Assembly: GCA_039794405.1 (NCBI GenBank)
Contig: JBDIVL010000014.1
Location: 22,785 to 86,784 of the forward strand
Source: JBDIVL01 sp039794405
Lineage (GTDB): Bacteria; Planctomycetota; Brocadiia; Brocadiales; Brocadiaceae
Length of the DNA: 64,000 bases
Reading direction: 5' to 3'
Shown in pieces: positions 34,756 to 43,721 of the stretch. How positions within the stretch are numbered: the stretch's first letter is position 1; each line of letters starts with the position of its first letter. Below the pieces are notes generated by a model, which worked only from the letters and a program-made list of their open reading frames with translations, ran no database searches and was not told the DNA's origin. Both the position numbers and the translations under genes were made by a program.

Positions 34756-35124
34756 ATGGAACAAGAAAAAGGGGTTGAACACATGGACTCACAATCGTCA
34801 ATACAATCAGTACAATTCAGCCAACTCAATCCTCTTCATACAGAAGGTGCTGGGACTGAAGAAAAGCGTAACTTGGATTTAATATTGGATATTTCAGTAC
34901 CAGTTTCTGTTGAGCTGGGACATGCAAATATGCTTATAAAAGATGTTTTGGCTTTGACACAGGGCTCTATTGTGGAATTAGATAAAGTAGCAGGGGCACC
35001 TGTTGATCTCCTTGTTCGCGGAAAGCTCTTGGCGCAGGGGGAGGTTGTGGTGGTAGATGAAAATTTTGGAATAAAAATTACTAATATATGTGGTTCTGAA
35101 GAGAGGATTAGGAATCTTGGATGA
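34756..35124 (+). CDS. fliN: Flagellar motor switch protein FliN
   Basis: The 122-residue protein is a short variable N-terminal part plus a SpoA domain: LDLILDISVPVSVELGHANMLIKDVLALTQGSIVELDKVAGAPVDLLVRGKLLAQGEVVVVDENFGIKITNI. This is nearly the textbook FliN core. It forms the C-ring base with FliM. There is a 471-base spacer before fliO, so the fliF-to-fliN operon ends here. Confidence 0.95.
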   Translation: MEQEKGVEHMDSQSSIQSVQFSQLNPLHTEGAGTEEKRNLDLILDISVPVSVELGHANMLIKDVLALTQGSIVELDKVAGAPVDLLVRGKLLAQGEVVVVDENFGIKITNICGSEERIRNLG

Positions 35125-35596
35125 TGGAGAACTGCAAGTTTTAGTGATCCAAAATTGAAATGATGAAAAAATGAACAGTAGCGCTGTTCACATGCAGAAA
35201 TTTCCAGAGTTCAGATATTGTCAGATCTCTCCACATCCCATTACAAACCTAAAGTTACGCCAAGATGCTTCGGTTTTTTCCACACCGAAACCCAGCCAAC
35301 CCTTGAATTCCTACACGTCAAGATTTAACCAACCATGAAAGTTCACAGAAGGCGTTAAGTTCTTTCCCTGTCTAAAATAACCACGAGAAGTACAAAAAGC
35401 CTACGAAAATAGTTTCCTCTTATTATTTTCAAAGATAAAAAAGTTTTCAATAATATTTACATTTGCTCATTTATGTATAACAATTATAAACACTTATATC
35501 TTTGTATAATAAAAATATGACGGTAGAACATTTGTTCGAAATTATAGGAAATAATGAGGTATATCATTTGCAAAGAAACTTACAGGAGAAAGTAAA
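35125..35596. other. Spacer between fliN and fliO with hairpin and promoter-like site
   Basis: A GAACAGTAGCGCTGTTC hairpin (35170-35190 region) may end the fliN transcript, though no T-run follows. The rest is AT-rich. A CACAGAAGGCGTTAAG motif near 35344 recurs near 44139, so this spacer contains dispersed-repeat debris. The possible sigma-54 site is listed separately. Confidence 0.45.
35557..35571 (+). promoter_or_regulatory. Possible sigma-54 site before fliO
   Basis: AGG (35557-35559), 8 bases, TTGC (35568-35571) then AA fits GG/GC spacing but with A as the first base. It is 25 bases before the fliO ATG. Moderate support only. Confidence 0.42.
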
Positions 35597-36082
35597 ATGG
35601 GAAGAAAAACCTGGCTAACGATTTTATTTTTAATGATTTTTGTTTCTCACAGAGGGTATTGTGCATCAGAGGTTGTAGAGAAAGAAGAAAAACAGGGAAG
35701 TATTACAACTGAATTTGAGAATATTGGTGTTACTTCACCTATTAACTTCCCAAAGGTTACCAAATTATTAAAGTCGACTGGAATAGTAATTGTTATCATA
35801 CTTGTGACTGTCTATTTCCTGCGCAAAAAGTTAGGAATTAAGACAAGCATAAACAAAAGAAAACGTTATGTCCACATTGTAGATTCAACATCCATAGGTT
35901 CAAAGAAATACATTCATCTTATTAAAATACCGGGAAAAGTGTTGTTGCTGGGTGCTACTAACGAACAGATACAGCTACTTTCCGAGATAACAGAAAAAGA
36001 AATTATTGAATCTATTGATATAGAACCACAAAAAACTGAATTTATGAATTTCTTTAAACGTGCCTGTATGGAACGCAAATAA
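35597..36082 (+). CDS. fliO: Flagellar biosynthesis protein FliO
   Basis: The 161-residue protein has a signal-like start (MGRKTWLTILFLMIFVSHRGYC), a membrane span about 60-78 (GIVIVIILVTVYFL), and the FliO cytoplasmic domain: RKRYVHIVDSTSIGSKKYIHLIKIPGKVLLLGATNEQIQLLSEI. FliO aids assembly of the FliP5 complex. It directly precedes fliP-Q-R, the usual order. Sequence is divergent but location and motifs agree. Confidence 0.85.
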   Translation: MGRKTWLTILFLMIFVSHRGYCASEVVEKEEKQGSITTEFENIGVTSPINFPKVTKLLKSTGIVIVIILVTVYFLRKKLGIKTSINKRKRYVHIVDSTSIGSKKYIHLIKIPGKVLLLGATNEQIQLLSEITEKEIIESIDIEPQKTEFMNFFKRACMERK

Positions 36083-36118
36083 CTGGTGAGGCAAAACCTC
36101 ATTGCTCAGGGTAATAGC

Positions 36119-36883
36119 ATGAAAAAATGGTTAATGATTTCAATTCTTTGTGGAATAACGACGGCCTTTAGTTGTATGGGCATTGCCGGAGCTGCTGGTG
36201 AATCATCAATGCCTTTAAAATTAACGATGAGTATTGATAATGTGGGGAAACCTAAAGAGATAGCCGGTACATTGAAGATTGTACTTTTCTTGACAGCACT
36301 TTCTTTATTACCGGGACTATTACTGACCATGACGTCTTTTACCCGGATTATTATTGTGCTTTCTTTTGTTCGTAAGGCACTGTCATTTCAGACACTTCCG
36401 CCGAACCAAATACTTATTGGTATTTCGCTTTTTTTAACAATTTTTGTAATGGCGCCTGTATGGAAACAGGTCAATTCCGAAGCTCTTCAGCCTTATCTTA
36501 AAGAGGAGATTACACAGGGAGAGGCATTTACCAAAGGGCTGGTGCCATTCCAAAAATTTATGCTTAAGCAAACACGTGAGAAGGATATTGCCTTGTTTGT
36601 GAATATTGCAAAGATGGAGAGGCCAAAAACAGCGCAGGATATTCCTATGCATATATTAATTCCAGCCTTTATAACCAGTGAACTCAAGACTTCATTTCAG
36701 ATGGGTTTCCTTCTCTTTTTGCCTTTTTTAGTAATTGATATGGTGGTTGCTTGTGTGCTGACAGCTATGGGAATGTTTATGCTTCCTCCTGTTATGATTT
36801 CAATGCCGTTTAAATTGATTCTTTTTGTCCTGGTAGATGGCTGGCAATTAATTATTCAATCTTTAATCTCAAGCGTAGCGTAA
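36119..36883 (+). CDS. fliP: Flagellar export gate protein FliP
   Basis: From ATG 36119 (AGGG upstream) the product has 254 residues with a signal peptide and several spans. Hallmarks: LTALSLLPGLLLTMTSFTRIIIVLSFVRKAL, PPNQILIGISLFLTIFVM, DIPMHILIPAFITSELKTSFQMGFLLFLPFLVIDMVVACVLTAMGMFMLPPVMISMPFKLILFVLVDGWQL. These are near-perfect FliP blocks. The GTG at 36086 would displace the signal and is unlikely. It forms the export gate with FliQ and FliR. Confidence 0.95.
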   Translation: MKKWLMISILCGITTAFSCMGIAGAAGESSMPLKLTMSIDNVGKPKEIAGTLKIVLFLTALSLLPGLLLTMTSFTRIIIVLSFVRKALSFQTLPPNQILIGISLFLTIFVMAPVWKQVNSEALQPYLKEEITQGEAFTKGLVPFQKFMLKQTREKDIALFVNIAKMERPKTAQDIPMHILIPAFITSELKTSFQMGFLLFLPFLVIDMVVACVLTAMGMFMLPPVMISMPFKLILFVLVDGWQLIIQSLISSVA

Positions 36884-36918
36884 AAGTTATTAAGTAAGGA
36901 TTTTTAAAGGAATTAACT

Positions 36919-37188
36919 ATGACGGCTGAGCTGATTACCAATATTGGGAAAGATACGTTGCAGATAACATTAATCCTTATGGCTCCTATGCTCATCGTTG
37001 CAACTGTAGTTGGTTTAATTGTCGGCATATTTCAGGCAGTATCAAGTATTCACGAGCAAACGATTACTTTTTTCCCAAAAGTATTTGCTGTTATTGGGGT
37101 ATTTCTGTTTTGTTTGCCATGGATGCTACGTATGATAACTTCTTACACCGTAAATTTGTTAGGAAACCTGACAAGATATTGTCAATAA
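36919..37188 (+). CDS. fliQ: Flagellar export gate protein FliQ
   Basis: The 89-residue protein has two membrane spans: LQITLILMAPMLIVATVVGLIVGIFQAVSSIHEQTITFFPKVFAVIGVFLFCLPWMLRMI. The pattern IFQAVSSIHEQTITFFPK is typical FliQ. It is 35 bases after fliP and 6 before fliR. Confidence 0.95.
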   Translation: MTAELITNIGKDTLQITLILMAPMLIVATVVGLIVGIFQAVSSIHEQTITFFPKVFAVIGVFLFCLPWMLRMITSYTVNLLGNLTRYCQ

Positions 37189-37194
37189 GTTCGC

Positions 37195-37977
37195 ATGGAA
37201 TATCTTTTAAGTCTTATAAATAATTTACCCATTTTCATGGTCATTTTTTTTCGCATTGGGGGTATGTTTTTTTTTGCCCCAATCTTTGGTAGTACCCAGA
37301 TCCCCATACCTGTACGGGTAGCTATTGCCCTGATGTTTGCCTTTATTTTGTACCCTTACTTAGATAGAAGGCAGACCATAGTACCTTCTACCCTTATTCC
37401 GTATGGTGTTGTTGTCCTTAAGGAAATTGCGATTGGTGCTGTTGTTGGTTTTGCTGCATCGGTAATTTTTTCTGCCTTTGCTATGGCTGGTCATTTGATA
37501 AGTAACCAAATGGGACTCGATACCGCAGTAATTGTTGATCCCTCGTCTGAGACGGGAGATGAAGAACAAACGATTTCTGTATTTTATAACATGATCGCCA
37601 TTCTGATCTTCCTTATGATTAACGGGCATCATTGGTTTATTAAGGCAACGGTACAAAGCTTTGCCGTAATTCCATTCGGGGGGTTTGATTACACCACAGT
37701 AACACTTACAAAAATCCTCGCCCTCTTTAAATCATTTTTTGTGATGGGGATTAAGATATCAGCACCTTCGTTGGTGGTTTTGCTGTTAACCGTAGTTGTT
37801 CTGGGATTAATGACAAAAGTAGCGCAGGAAATTAACGTATTTGCCATTGCTTACCAAATAAAAATTCTTATTGGATTTTTTATTCTCATTATTTCACTTC
37901 CGTTTGTAATTAATATAATGAAATCGTACATAATTCCCTTCGAAAAAACTATGGTATCACTGTTGTCTGCTATGTAG
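37195..37977 (+). CDS. fliR: Flagellar export gate protein FliR
   Basis: The 260-residue integral membrane protein has about six spans. FliR marks are VFFRIGGMFFFAPIFGSTQIPIPVRVAIALMFAFILYP, then EIAIGAVVGFAASVIFSAFAMAGHLISNQMGLD and the end VINIMKSY. It completes the FliPQR gate. The next gene, flhB, follows after 10 bases. Confidence 0.93.
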   Translation: MEYLLSLINNLPIFMVIFFRIGGMFFFAPIFGSTQIPIPVRVAIALMFAFILYPYLDRRQTIVPSTLIPYGVVVLKEIAIGAVVGFAASVIFSAFAMAGHLISNQMGLDTAVIVDPSSETGDEEQTISVFYNMIAILIFLMINGHHWFIKATVQSFAVIPFGGFDYTTVTLTKILALFKSFFVMGIKISAPSLVVLLLTVVVLGLMTKVAQEINVFAIAYQIKILIGFFILIISLPFVINIMKSYIIPFEKTMVSLLSAM

Positions 37978-37987
37978 GGATTAAAAA

Positions 37988-39061
37988 ATGTCTTTTGGTT
38001 CCAATGATGGAAAAACTGAAGAACCTACTGGAAAACGCCTGGGTGAAGCCCGCAGTAAAGGGAATGTTGCGCGTAGTCCCGACCTGAATAATGCTGTGAG
38101 CCTCCTAACCGGCTTTGTGATACTCTACTTTATGGCGATGACAACATACAACGGTATATACAGTATAACAGAAACTTCTCTTGGAAATTTAGCATGCAAA
38201 GAGTTTACACCAGACATTATATCAAACATTATCATATCACAGGTTTACAAAACGGTAAAAATCCTTCTTCCCATTCTTGGTGGACTCATGCTTGTTGGGT
38301 TAATCGTATCATATGCACAAACAGGCTTTTTATTCAGTCATGAAACACTGAAACCCAATCTCCAGAAGCTCAATTTTATTGCGAATATAAAGAAACTTTT
38401 TTCACTGCAGTCTTTTGTAAAACTTCTCTTTTCAGGAGTAAAACTCTTTATTATCGGGGGTGTAACCTTCTTTTTTATCAAAAGAGAATATAACAACATC
38501 ATAAATGTCTTGCATTGTGACCTCCTGCAAATATTTGAAATAAGTGTAACATTAATGTACGGGCTTGCATTACGAATATCCGTGGTGTTGTTTATCTTAA
38601 GTATTCTCGATTTCTTTTATCAAAAATGGCAGTATAAAAAGAATTTGCGGATGACGAAGCAGGAAGTAAAGGATGAAAGAAAACAGGCAGAGGGCGATCC
38701 ACAAATTAAAGCAAAGATCAGGTCGGTACAGCTTAAAATGGCTATAAAGCGTATGATGGCAGCGGTTCCCACGGCAGATGTTGTCGTAACGAATCCGACA
38801 CACTACGCTGTCGCATTGAAATATGATGGTGCAGCGATGCGGGCCCCTACGGTAGTCGCAAAAGGTGCAGATCTCATTGCTAAACGCATCAAGGAAATTG
38901 CAAAGAAACACCATATCCCTCTGGTGGAAGACAGGTACCTTGCACAAACCCTTTATAAAACCGTTGAAATTGGAAGAGAGATACCACAAAAATTGTACTA
39001 TGCCGTTGCGAAGATATTATCCTACGTATATCAATTAAAGAGAAAGAATAAGGGAATATAG
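37988..39061 (+). CDS. flhB: Flagellar export switch protein FlhB
   Basis: The 357-residue protein has a hydrophilic N-terminus (KTEEPTGKRLGEARSKGNVARSPDLN), four membrane spans (about 30-210) and the cytoplasmic domain with the self-cleavage motif NPTH at 269-272. In Salmonella FlhB the cleaved bond is also Asn269-Pro270. The following HYAVALKYD and DRYLAQTLYKTVEIGREIP are canonical. It controls the rod/hook to filament specificity switch, so a FliK ruler must be encoded elsewhere. Confidence 0.95.
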   Translation: MSFGSNDGKTEEPTGKRLGEARSKGNVARSPDLNNAVSLLTGFVILYFMAMTTYNGIYSITETSLGNLACKEFTPDIISNIIISQVYKTVKILLPILGGLMLVGLIVSYAQTGFLFSHETLKPNLQKLNFIANIKKLFSLQSFVKLLFSGVKLFIIGGVTFFFIKREYNNIINVLHCDLLQIFEISVTLMYGLALRISVVLFILSILDFFYQKWQYKKNLRMTKQEVKDERKQAEGDPQIKAKIRSVQLKMAIKRMMAAVPTADVVVTNPTHYAVALKYDGAAMRAPTVVAKGADLIAKRIKEIAKKHHIPLVEDRYLAQTLYKTVEIGREIPQKLYYAVAKILSYVYQLKRKNKGI

Positions 39062-39075
39062 ATCAGGGGAGTGAA

Positions 39076-39236
39076 ACCTCAGACTGATAAAAGAGATCAT
39101 GAGCTATCAGCAATTGGGCATGTAGGGGCTTATTGCAATACGCCCCTACGTCTGACCGCTGATTGCTTATACAATACGGGTTACTTTTAAAATTTGACTC
39201 ATGTATGAAGATACATCACGGAAAAAGTATTTAAAG
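39076..39236 (+). repeat. Family-B modular repeat, copy 4, in the flhA leader
   Basis: The left end reads CTCAGACTGATAAAAGAG (39078-39095). The right end reads ATTTGACTCATGTATGAAG, then ACGGAAAAAGTATTTAAAG, ending at 39236. The interior holds the separate hairpin GTAGGGGC / GCCCCTAC (39122-39149). It stops 26 bases before the flhA ATG. Confidence 0.72.
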
Positions 39237-39262
39237 AACACCAGTATTAACAGGAATGAAAT

Positions 39263-41347
39263 ATGGCAACAGATAAATTAAATCATACGGCAAAAACGCC
39301 TTTTGGACGATTATTATCACAAGGAGAAATAGCCTTAGTCGTCGGAGTGATAGGTATTTTTATCGTGCTCATTATACCGGTTCCTCCTTTTATCCTCGAT
39401 ATCCTTATTACCGTAAATATTTCATGCTCCCTTCTATTATTGTTAGTTGCTCTTCATGCGAAGAGCCCACTGGATTTGTCTACTTTCCCTTCTATATTGC
39501 TGTTCCTGACCCTTTTCAGGTTGTCACTGAATGTTGCATCTACAAGACAGATATTATTGCAGGGGTATGGAGGACAAGTGATTGCATCATTCGGAGAATT
39601 TGTTATTGGTGGAAATATTGTCGTTGGTATGGTGGTATTTTTAATTATCATAGTTATTCAATTTATTGTTATTACAAAGGGTGCAACGAGGATTTCTGAA
39701 GTAGCTGCCAGGTTTACCCTTGATGCAATGCCCGGAAAGCAAATGAGTATTGATGCCGATTTAAATGCTGGTCTCATTACCGAAGAGCAGGCAAAACATC
39801 GAAGAGAACGTATTTCTAAAGAGGCAGAGTTTCATGGTGCCATGGATGGTGCAAGTAAGTTTGTAAGTGGCGATGCAATGGCAGGTATCATTATTGTAAT
39901 AATTAACATCGTGGGTGGGATTGTTATGGGTATGCGCCATGGCATGCCGGTATCAGAGGCGCTACAACATTACACGATTTTAACGGTAGGTGATGGTCTT
40001 GTATCCCAGATTCCATCTTTTATTATCGCTACGGCTTCGGCTGTAATCATTACCAAGACATCCTCTCAGGAAAATTTAAGTAATGATTTGTCAAGTCAAA
40101 TGTTTAACCAACCGAAAGCAGTTGCCTTTGCGGCAGGGGTTCTTGCGATGTTCAGTATAGTGCCGGGTCTGCCTAAACTACCCTTTATGATTCTTGCAGG
40201 GTTTTTTGGGATGTTATTCTTTGTTTTGAGAAGATCAAGTAAAAAATTGATACTGGATGAAGAGATAGCAAAAGAGGTAAAGAAATCCGTACAAGAACCT
40301 CAATCCGAAGAAGGTGTTGAGAGACTGCTTCATGTGGACCGTATGGGGATTGAGGTAGGATATAAATTAGTACCTTTGGTCGACCCACAAAAGAATGGGG
40401 GCATTCTGGAGAGAATTAATACCCTCCGGAAGCAAATGGCAAGAGATATGGGTATCATTATACCTCCGATTCGGGTGAGAGATAATCTGCAATTAGGAGC
40501 AAATCAATATGTTATTAAAATAAGGGGACAAGATATTGCAAAGGGGGAGCTGTTGCATGATTGTTATCTTGCCATCGATTCTGGTATGGTTACCAAGCCG
40601 GTTGAAGGCATAGAGACATTGGATCCTGCGTATGGTTTACCTGCCTTATGGGTTTCTGGAACAGCAAAAGAGGAGGCAGAGGCTTCTGGATACACGATCG
40701 TAGACCCGGCCTCAGTGATGATTACCCATTTGACAGAAATTATTAAAACCCACTCATACGAGATCCTTTGCCGGGAGGATGTACAAAAAATTATTGAAAA
40801 CCTTAAGAAAGAATCACCGACAGTTGTTGATGAGTTGTCACCGAGTGTAATGCCTCTCGGAAGTATTCAGGAAATCCTTAAAAATCTTTTAAAAGAACAA
40901 GTACCTATTCGCGATATGTCAACGATACTTGAAACTATTGCAGACTGTGCTTCTGTGACGAAAGATACCGAGATGATAACAGAATATGTAAGACAAAGAC
41001 TTTCCAGGGCGATTTGTCAAAGATATCAGAATGGAGAAGGGAAAATAGGGGTTATCTCTTTTGATCCTCAATTGGAGCAAACTATTGCTAATTCTATTCA
41101 TAAAACAGAAAGAGGGAATTTATTGGCATTAGATCCGAATACGGCTCAAAAACTGATAGATAAACTAATAGAAGTTGTAAAAAATTCGCTGTCTTCCGGC
41201 TATGAAGCAGTTCTTCTTACATCTTCTAATATTAGAAGTCATATACGTCGCCTTATCGAGAATGCGCTGCCTCAGGTGCCGGTATTATCATATAAAGAAA
41301 TATCGCCCAGTGTTAAAATTGACCCTCTGGGGATAGTGAAATTATGA
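39263..41347 (+). CDS. flhA: Flagellar export gate protein FlhA
   Basis: The 694-residue protein has about eight membrane spans in residues 20-325, including the conserved VIGIFIVLIIPVPPFILDILITVNI and the cytoplasmic loop AARFTLDAMPGKQMSIDADLNAGLI. The C-terminal cytoplasmic domain (from about 355) has RMGIEVGYKLVPLVD. These are hallmarks of FlhA, the energy-transducing gate component. It is the last gene of the export group; flhF, normally next, is absent. Confidence 0.95.
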   Translation: MATDKLNHTAKTPFGRLLSQGEIALVVGVIGIFIVLIIPVPPFILDILITVNISCSLLLLLVALHAKSPLDLSTFPSILLFLTLFRLSLNVASTRQILLQGYGGQVIASFGEFVIGGNIVVGMVVFLIIIVIQFIVITKGATRISEVAARFTLDAMPGKQMSIDADLNAGLITEEQAKHRRERISKEAEFHGAMDGASKFVSGDAMAGIIIVIINIVGGIVMGMRHGMPVSEALQHYTILTVGDGLVSQIPSFIIATASAVIITKTSSQENLSNDLSSQMFNQPKAVAFAAGVLAMFSIVPGLPKLPFMILAGFFGMLFFVLRRSSKKLILDEEIAKEVKKSVQEPQSEEGVERLLHVDRMGIEVGYKLVPLVDPQKNGGILERINTLRKQMARDMGIIIPPIRVRDNLQLGANQYVIKIRGQDIAKGELLHDCYLAIDSGMVTKPVEGIETLDPAYGLPALWVSGTAKEEAEASGYTIVDPASVMITHLTEIIKTHSYEILCREDVQKIIENLKKESPTVVDELSPSVMPLGSIQEILKNLLKEQVPIRDMSTILETIADCASVTKDTEMITEYVRQRLSRAICQRYQNGEGKIGVISFDPQLEQTIANSIHKTERGNLLALDPNTAQKLIDKLIEVVKNSLSSGYEAVLLTSSNIRSHIRRLIENALPQVPVLSYKEISPSVKIDPLGIVKL

Positions 41348-41465
41348 GTAAGATGAAATGGATAAATAAAATTGAAAATAAATTATTTTCATGTATGATT
41401 GTACTGCTTTCCGATTTCCGACTAAATAAATAGATGTGTGTGAGGGCTTGGAGGTGTTAAACAAC

Positions 41466-42326
41466 GTGAAAGACAAACATAAAATAGTCACAGGATTTTC
41501 TAAGGTAAGAACAGTTGCGGTTACCAGTGGTAAAGGCGGAGTTGGAAAGACAAATATTGCAACAAACCTGGCGATGATTCTCCGGAAATATAAGAAAAGG
41601 GTTTTGTTGATAGACCTTGATCTTGGACTTGCAAATATTGATATTCTATTAGGTCTCCATCCTGAATATACATTACAGGATGTTATTGAGGGCCGTAAAG
41701 AGGTAAAGGATGTTATTGTTCAAGGTCCCGATGGTATAAAGATTGTCCCATCGAGTTCCGGCATTGAGGAACTTACTCATTTGAGTGATGTACAAAAAGA
41801 ACTGCTCTTTAAAGGGTTTAGCCAGCTCGACGAAGAGGTGGATATTGTTATTGTAGATACAGGTGCAGGAATATCATCGGATGTATTGAGCTTTGTGCTT
41901 GCATCCAATGAGATAGTACTGGTAACAACACCAGAACCTACGGCAATAACAGATGCTTATGCAATGATTAAAGCCCTTTCGAGAAGAAGGAAGAATTTAA
42001 ATATAAAACTCGTTGTAAATCTTTCTCATTGCAGGGAAGAGGCGGAGTTAACGGTGAGAAAAATTACATCAGTAACGAAACGGTTTCTCGATGTAAATGT
42101 ACAATATCTTGGGTATTTATTGCAGGATCCGAACGTATCCATCGCAACCCGGCTTCAGAAATCGTTTGTAAAAGAATACCCTAACACAACGGCAACGAGT
42201 TGCCTTAACAGTATGGTTGCTTCGTTTTTAACTATGGATGACGGTACTCAGGCTCTGGGAGTTGAAGGTTATTTTAGAAGAATTGTTAATGAGGAACGCC
42301 TGGATCCCTTGAAAGTTGATTCTTAA
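41466..42326 (+). CDS. flhG: MinD-like ATPase FlhG (FleN/YlxH)
   Basis: From GTG 41466 (GGAGG 12 bases before) the product has 286 residues with a deviant Walker A TSGKGGVGKT (about 20-29), LLIDLDLGLANIDILLG, and VDIVIVDTGAGIS. These are the marks of FlhG, which limits flagellar number through FlhF and the C-ring proteins. The longer GTG at 41436 has no support. The partner GTPase FlhF is not in the gap between flhA and flhG nor elsewhere in this window. Confidence 0.88.
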   Translation: MKDKHKIVTGFSKVRTVAVTSGKGGVGKTNIATNLAMILRKYKKRVLLIDLDLGLANIDILLGLHPEYTLQDVIEGRKEVKDVIVQGPDGIKIVPSSSGIEELTHLSDVQKELLFKGFSQLDEEVDIVIVDTGAGISSDVLSFVLASNEIVLVTTPEPTAITDAYAMIKALSRRRKNLNIKLVVNLSHCREEAELTVRKITSVTKRFLDVNVQYLGYLLQDPNVSIATRLQKSFVKEYPNTTATSCLNSMVASFLTMDDGTQALGVEGYFRRIVNEERLDPLKVDS

Positions 42327-42342
42327 TAATGACAGGGCAAGG

Positions 42343-42512
42343 CTACAGACCGATAAAATAAATTGTGGGCTGCCAGCAGTCAGCTATCAATTGGGCAAGC
42401 TGCAGGCTGACTGCCGGTTGTCGATTGCCGATAGCTGATTGCTTATCGGCACTGGTTACTTCTAAAACTTGACTCATGTGTAAAGGTAAACCGGATATAA
42501 AGTATTTAATGT
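42343..42512 (+). repeat. Family-B modular repeat, copy 5
   Basis: The left end reads CTACAGACCGATAAAATAA (42352-42370). The right end reads AACTTGACTCATGTGTAAAG, then ATAAACCGG-like GTAAACCGGATATAAAGTATTTAATG, to 42512. The interior has several GCCGATAGCTGATTGC-type inverted units. It precedes the small membrane-protein gene by 45 bases. Confidence 0.7.
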
Positions 42513-42557
42513 TAAACGATAATAGGAAAATTATAACATTGACAGACGGAGGTCAAT

Positions 42558-42830
42558 GTGATAGATAATTTCTTGGCCAATGCACGCATATATCTCCTGG
42601 TAATGGTATTTTTCACTTCATGCTTTTTAGGAATCATGACGGGTGTTTCTCTTCCTATCTTAGCCATGAGAAGTAGTATCATAACAATTATTGTTGCTAT
42701 TCTCAGTCGTCTATTTATTAAGTATATTGCAAGCGTAATGAAGACTGTTCCTTCATCCGAAGAACTTGATCAAAATCACAACTCTGTACCTTCAAAAGTA
42801 AATCAGACTGTTAATCAAAATAAAAAATAA
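42558..42830 (+). CDS. Small two-span membrane protein of unknown function
   Basis: The 90-residue product starts at GTG 42558, with CGGAGG 6 bases upstream; ATG 42556 is out of frame and hits a stop at once. Two hydrophobic spans are visible (about 10-28 and 36-56), followed by a hydrophilic Asn/Gln-rich tail. It lies between flhG and fliA, suggesting a motility link, but I recognise no family. Confidence 0.55.
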   Translation: MIDNFLANARIYLLVMVFFTSCFLGIMTGVSLPILAMRSSIITIIVAILSRLFIKYIASVMKTVPSSEELDQNHNSVPSKVNQTVNQNKK

Positions 42831-42854
42831 CAAACAAGATTTTTTGTAGCAATC

Positions 42855-42920
42855 TATCCCTAATCCCTCCCATCAAGGGCGGAGAAAACGTTTCCTCTCG
42901 ATGGGGGAGGTCAAGTGGGG
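42855..42920. repeat. CCTCCC...GGGGGAGG hairpin cargo between genes
   Basis: ATCCCTCCCATCAAGGGCGG followed by CCTCTCGATGGGGGAGGTCA is the same cargo type as at 1786-1868 and 53109-53195, here without a clear family-A frame. Confidence 0.6.
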
Positions 42921-42956
42921 TACTGAACTGTTACGATTTATTTGAAGAAGACAAGG

Positions 42957-43721
42957 ATGGATACGTTAAACAGAACCAGATCGAGTTATACAAGTAAAAA
43001 TTTGAAGAAGCGTGATAAGTTAATCATTGAATACCTTCCATTAGTTAAATATGTAGTAGGTAAAATCATAATTTATTTACCTACTTTTGTAGACAAAGAA
43101 GATCTTATCGAGTATGGTATCCTTGGTTTGATTGAAGCAACAGAAAAGTACGATACAAAGAAGGATACAAAGTTTGGTACTTTTGCCATTTCCCGTATCC
43201 GTGGTGCGGTCCTAGATTATCTGAGGTCTCAGGATTGGTTACCACGTTCAATGCGTGACAAAGCAACGATGGTCAGGAATACTTATATTTCACTGGAACA
43301 AAAGCTAAATAGGCCACCGAGAGCCGATGAGATTGCAGCAGTATTAAAAATGGAGCCGGCTGAATGGGATAAATTATTGATGGAAATTAGCTTTAGCACA
43401 TTTATATCGTTGGAAGAGTACTACCAAAAGCCCGAAGGAGATTCAAAAGAGAACCGGAGTCAACAGATTAGAGATCACAAAATTCATGATCCACTCAGTG
43501 ACTTAGAGACAAAAGAGGAAAAGTCCCTGTTAGCTGAAGCAATCGCAGGATTACCACAGCGGGAAAGATTGGTAATCACTTTATATTATTACGAGGATCT
43601 CATGGCAAAAGAGATTAGCCAATTAATAGGTATATCAGAATCAAGGGTGTCGCAGCTTCACCATCGGGCTTTATTCCTCCTTCGTAACAGAATGAGCAAG
43701 ATTGTGTCTCATACAAGATAG
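42957..43721 (+). CDS. fliA: Flagellar sigma factor FliA (sigma-28)
   Basis: The 254-residue protein has region 2 (EYLPLVKYVVGKIIIYLP, YGILGLIEATEKYD, FGTFAISRIRGAVLDYLRSQDWLPRSMRDKA), region 3 and region 4 (LPQRERLVITLYYYEDLMAKEISQLIGISESRVSQLHHRAL). The conserved RGAVLDYLRSQDW is typical FliA/WhiG. It directs filament and late motility genes and is held by FlgM. The TTG at 42942 would add five residues; the ATG at 42957 is preferred. Confidence 0.93.
   Translation: MDTLNRTRSSYTSKNLKKRDKLIIEYLPLVKYVVGKIIIYLPTFVDKEDLIEYGILGLIEATEKYDTKKDTKFGTFAISRIRGAVLDYLRSQDWLPRSMRDKATMVRNTYISLEQKLNRPPRADEIAAVLKMEPAEWDKLLMEISFSTFISLEEYYQKPEGDSKENRSQQIRDHKIHDPLSDLETKEEKSLLAEAIAGLPQRERLVITLYYYEDLMAKEISQLIGISESRVSQLHHRALFLLRNRMSKIVSHTR

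Noticed and set aside
35517..35618. 33-residue frame starting MTVEHLFEIIGNNE that overlaps the fliO start
   Set aside because: It looks somewhat coiled-coil but lies over the sigma-54-like site and has no clear ribosome site; not enough to call a gene.
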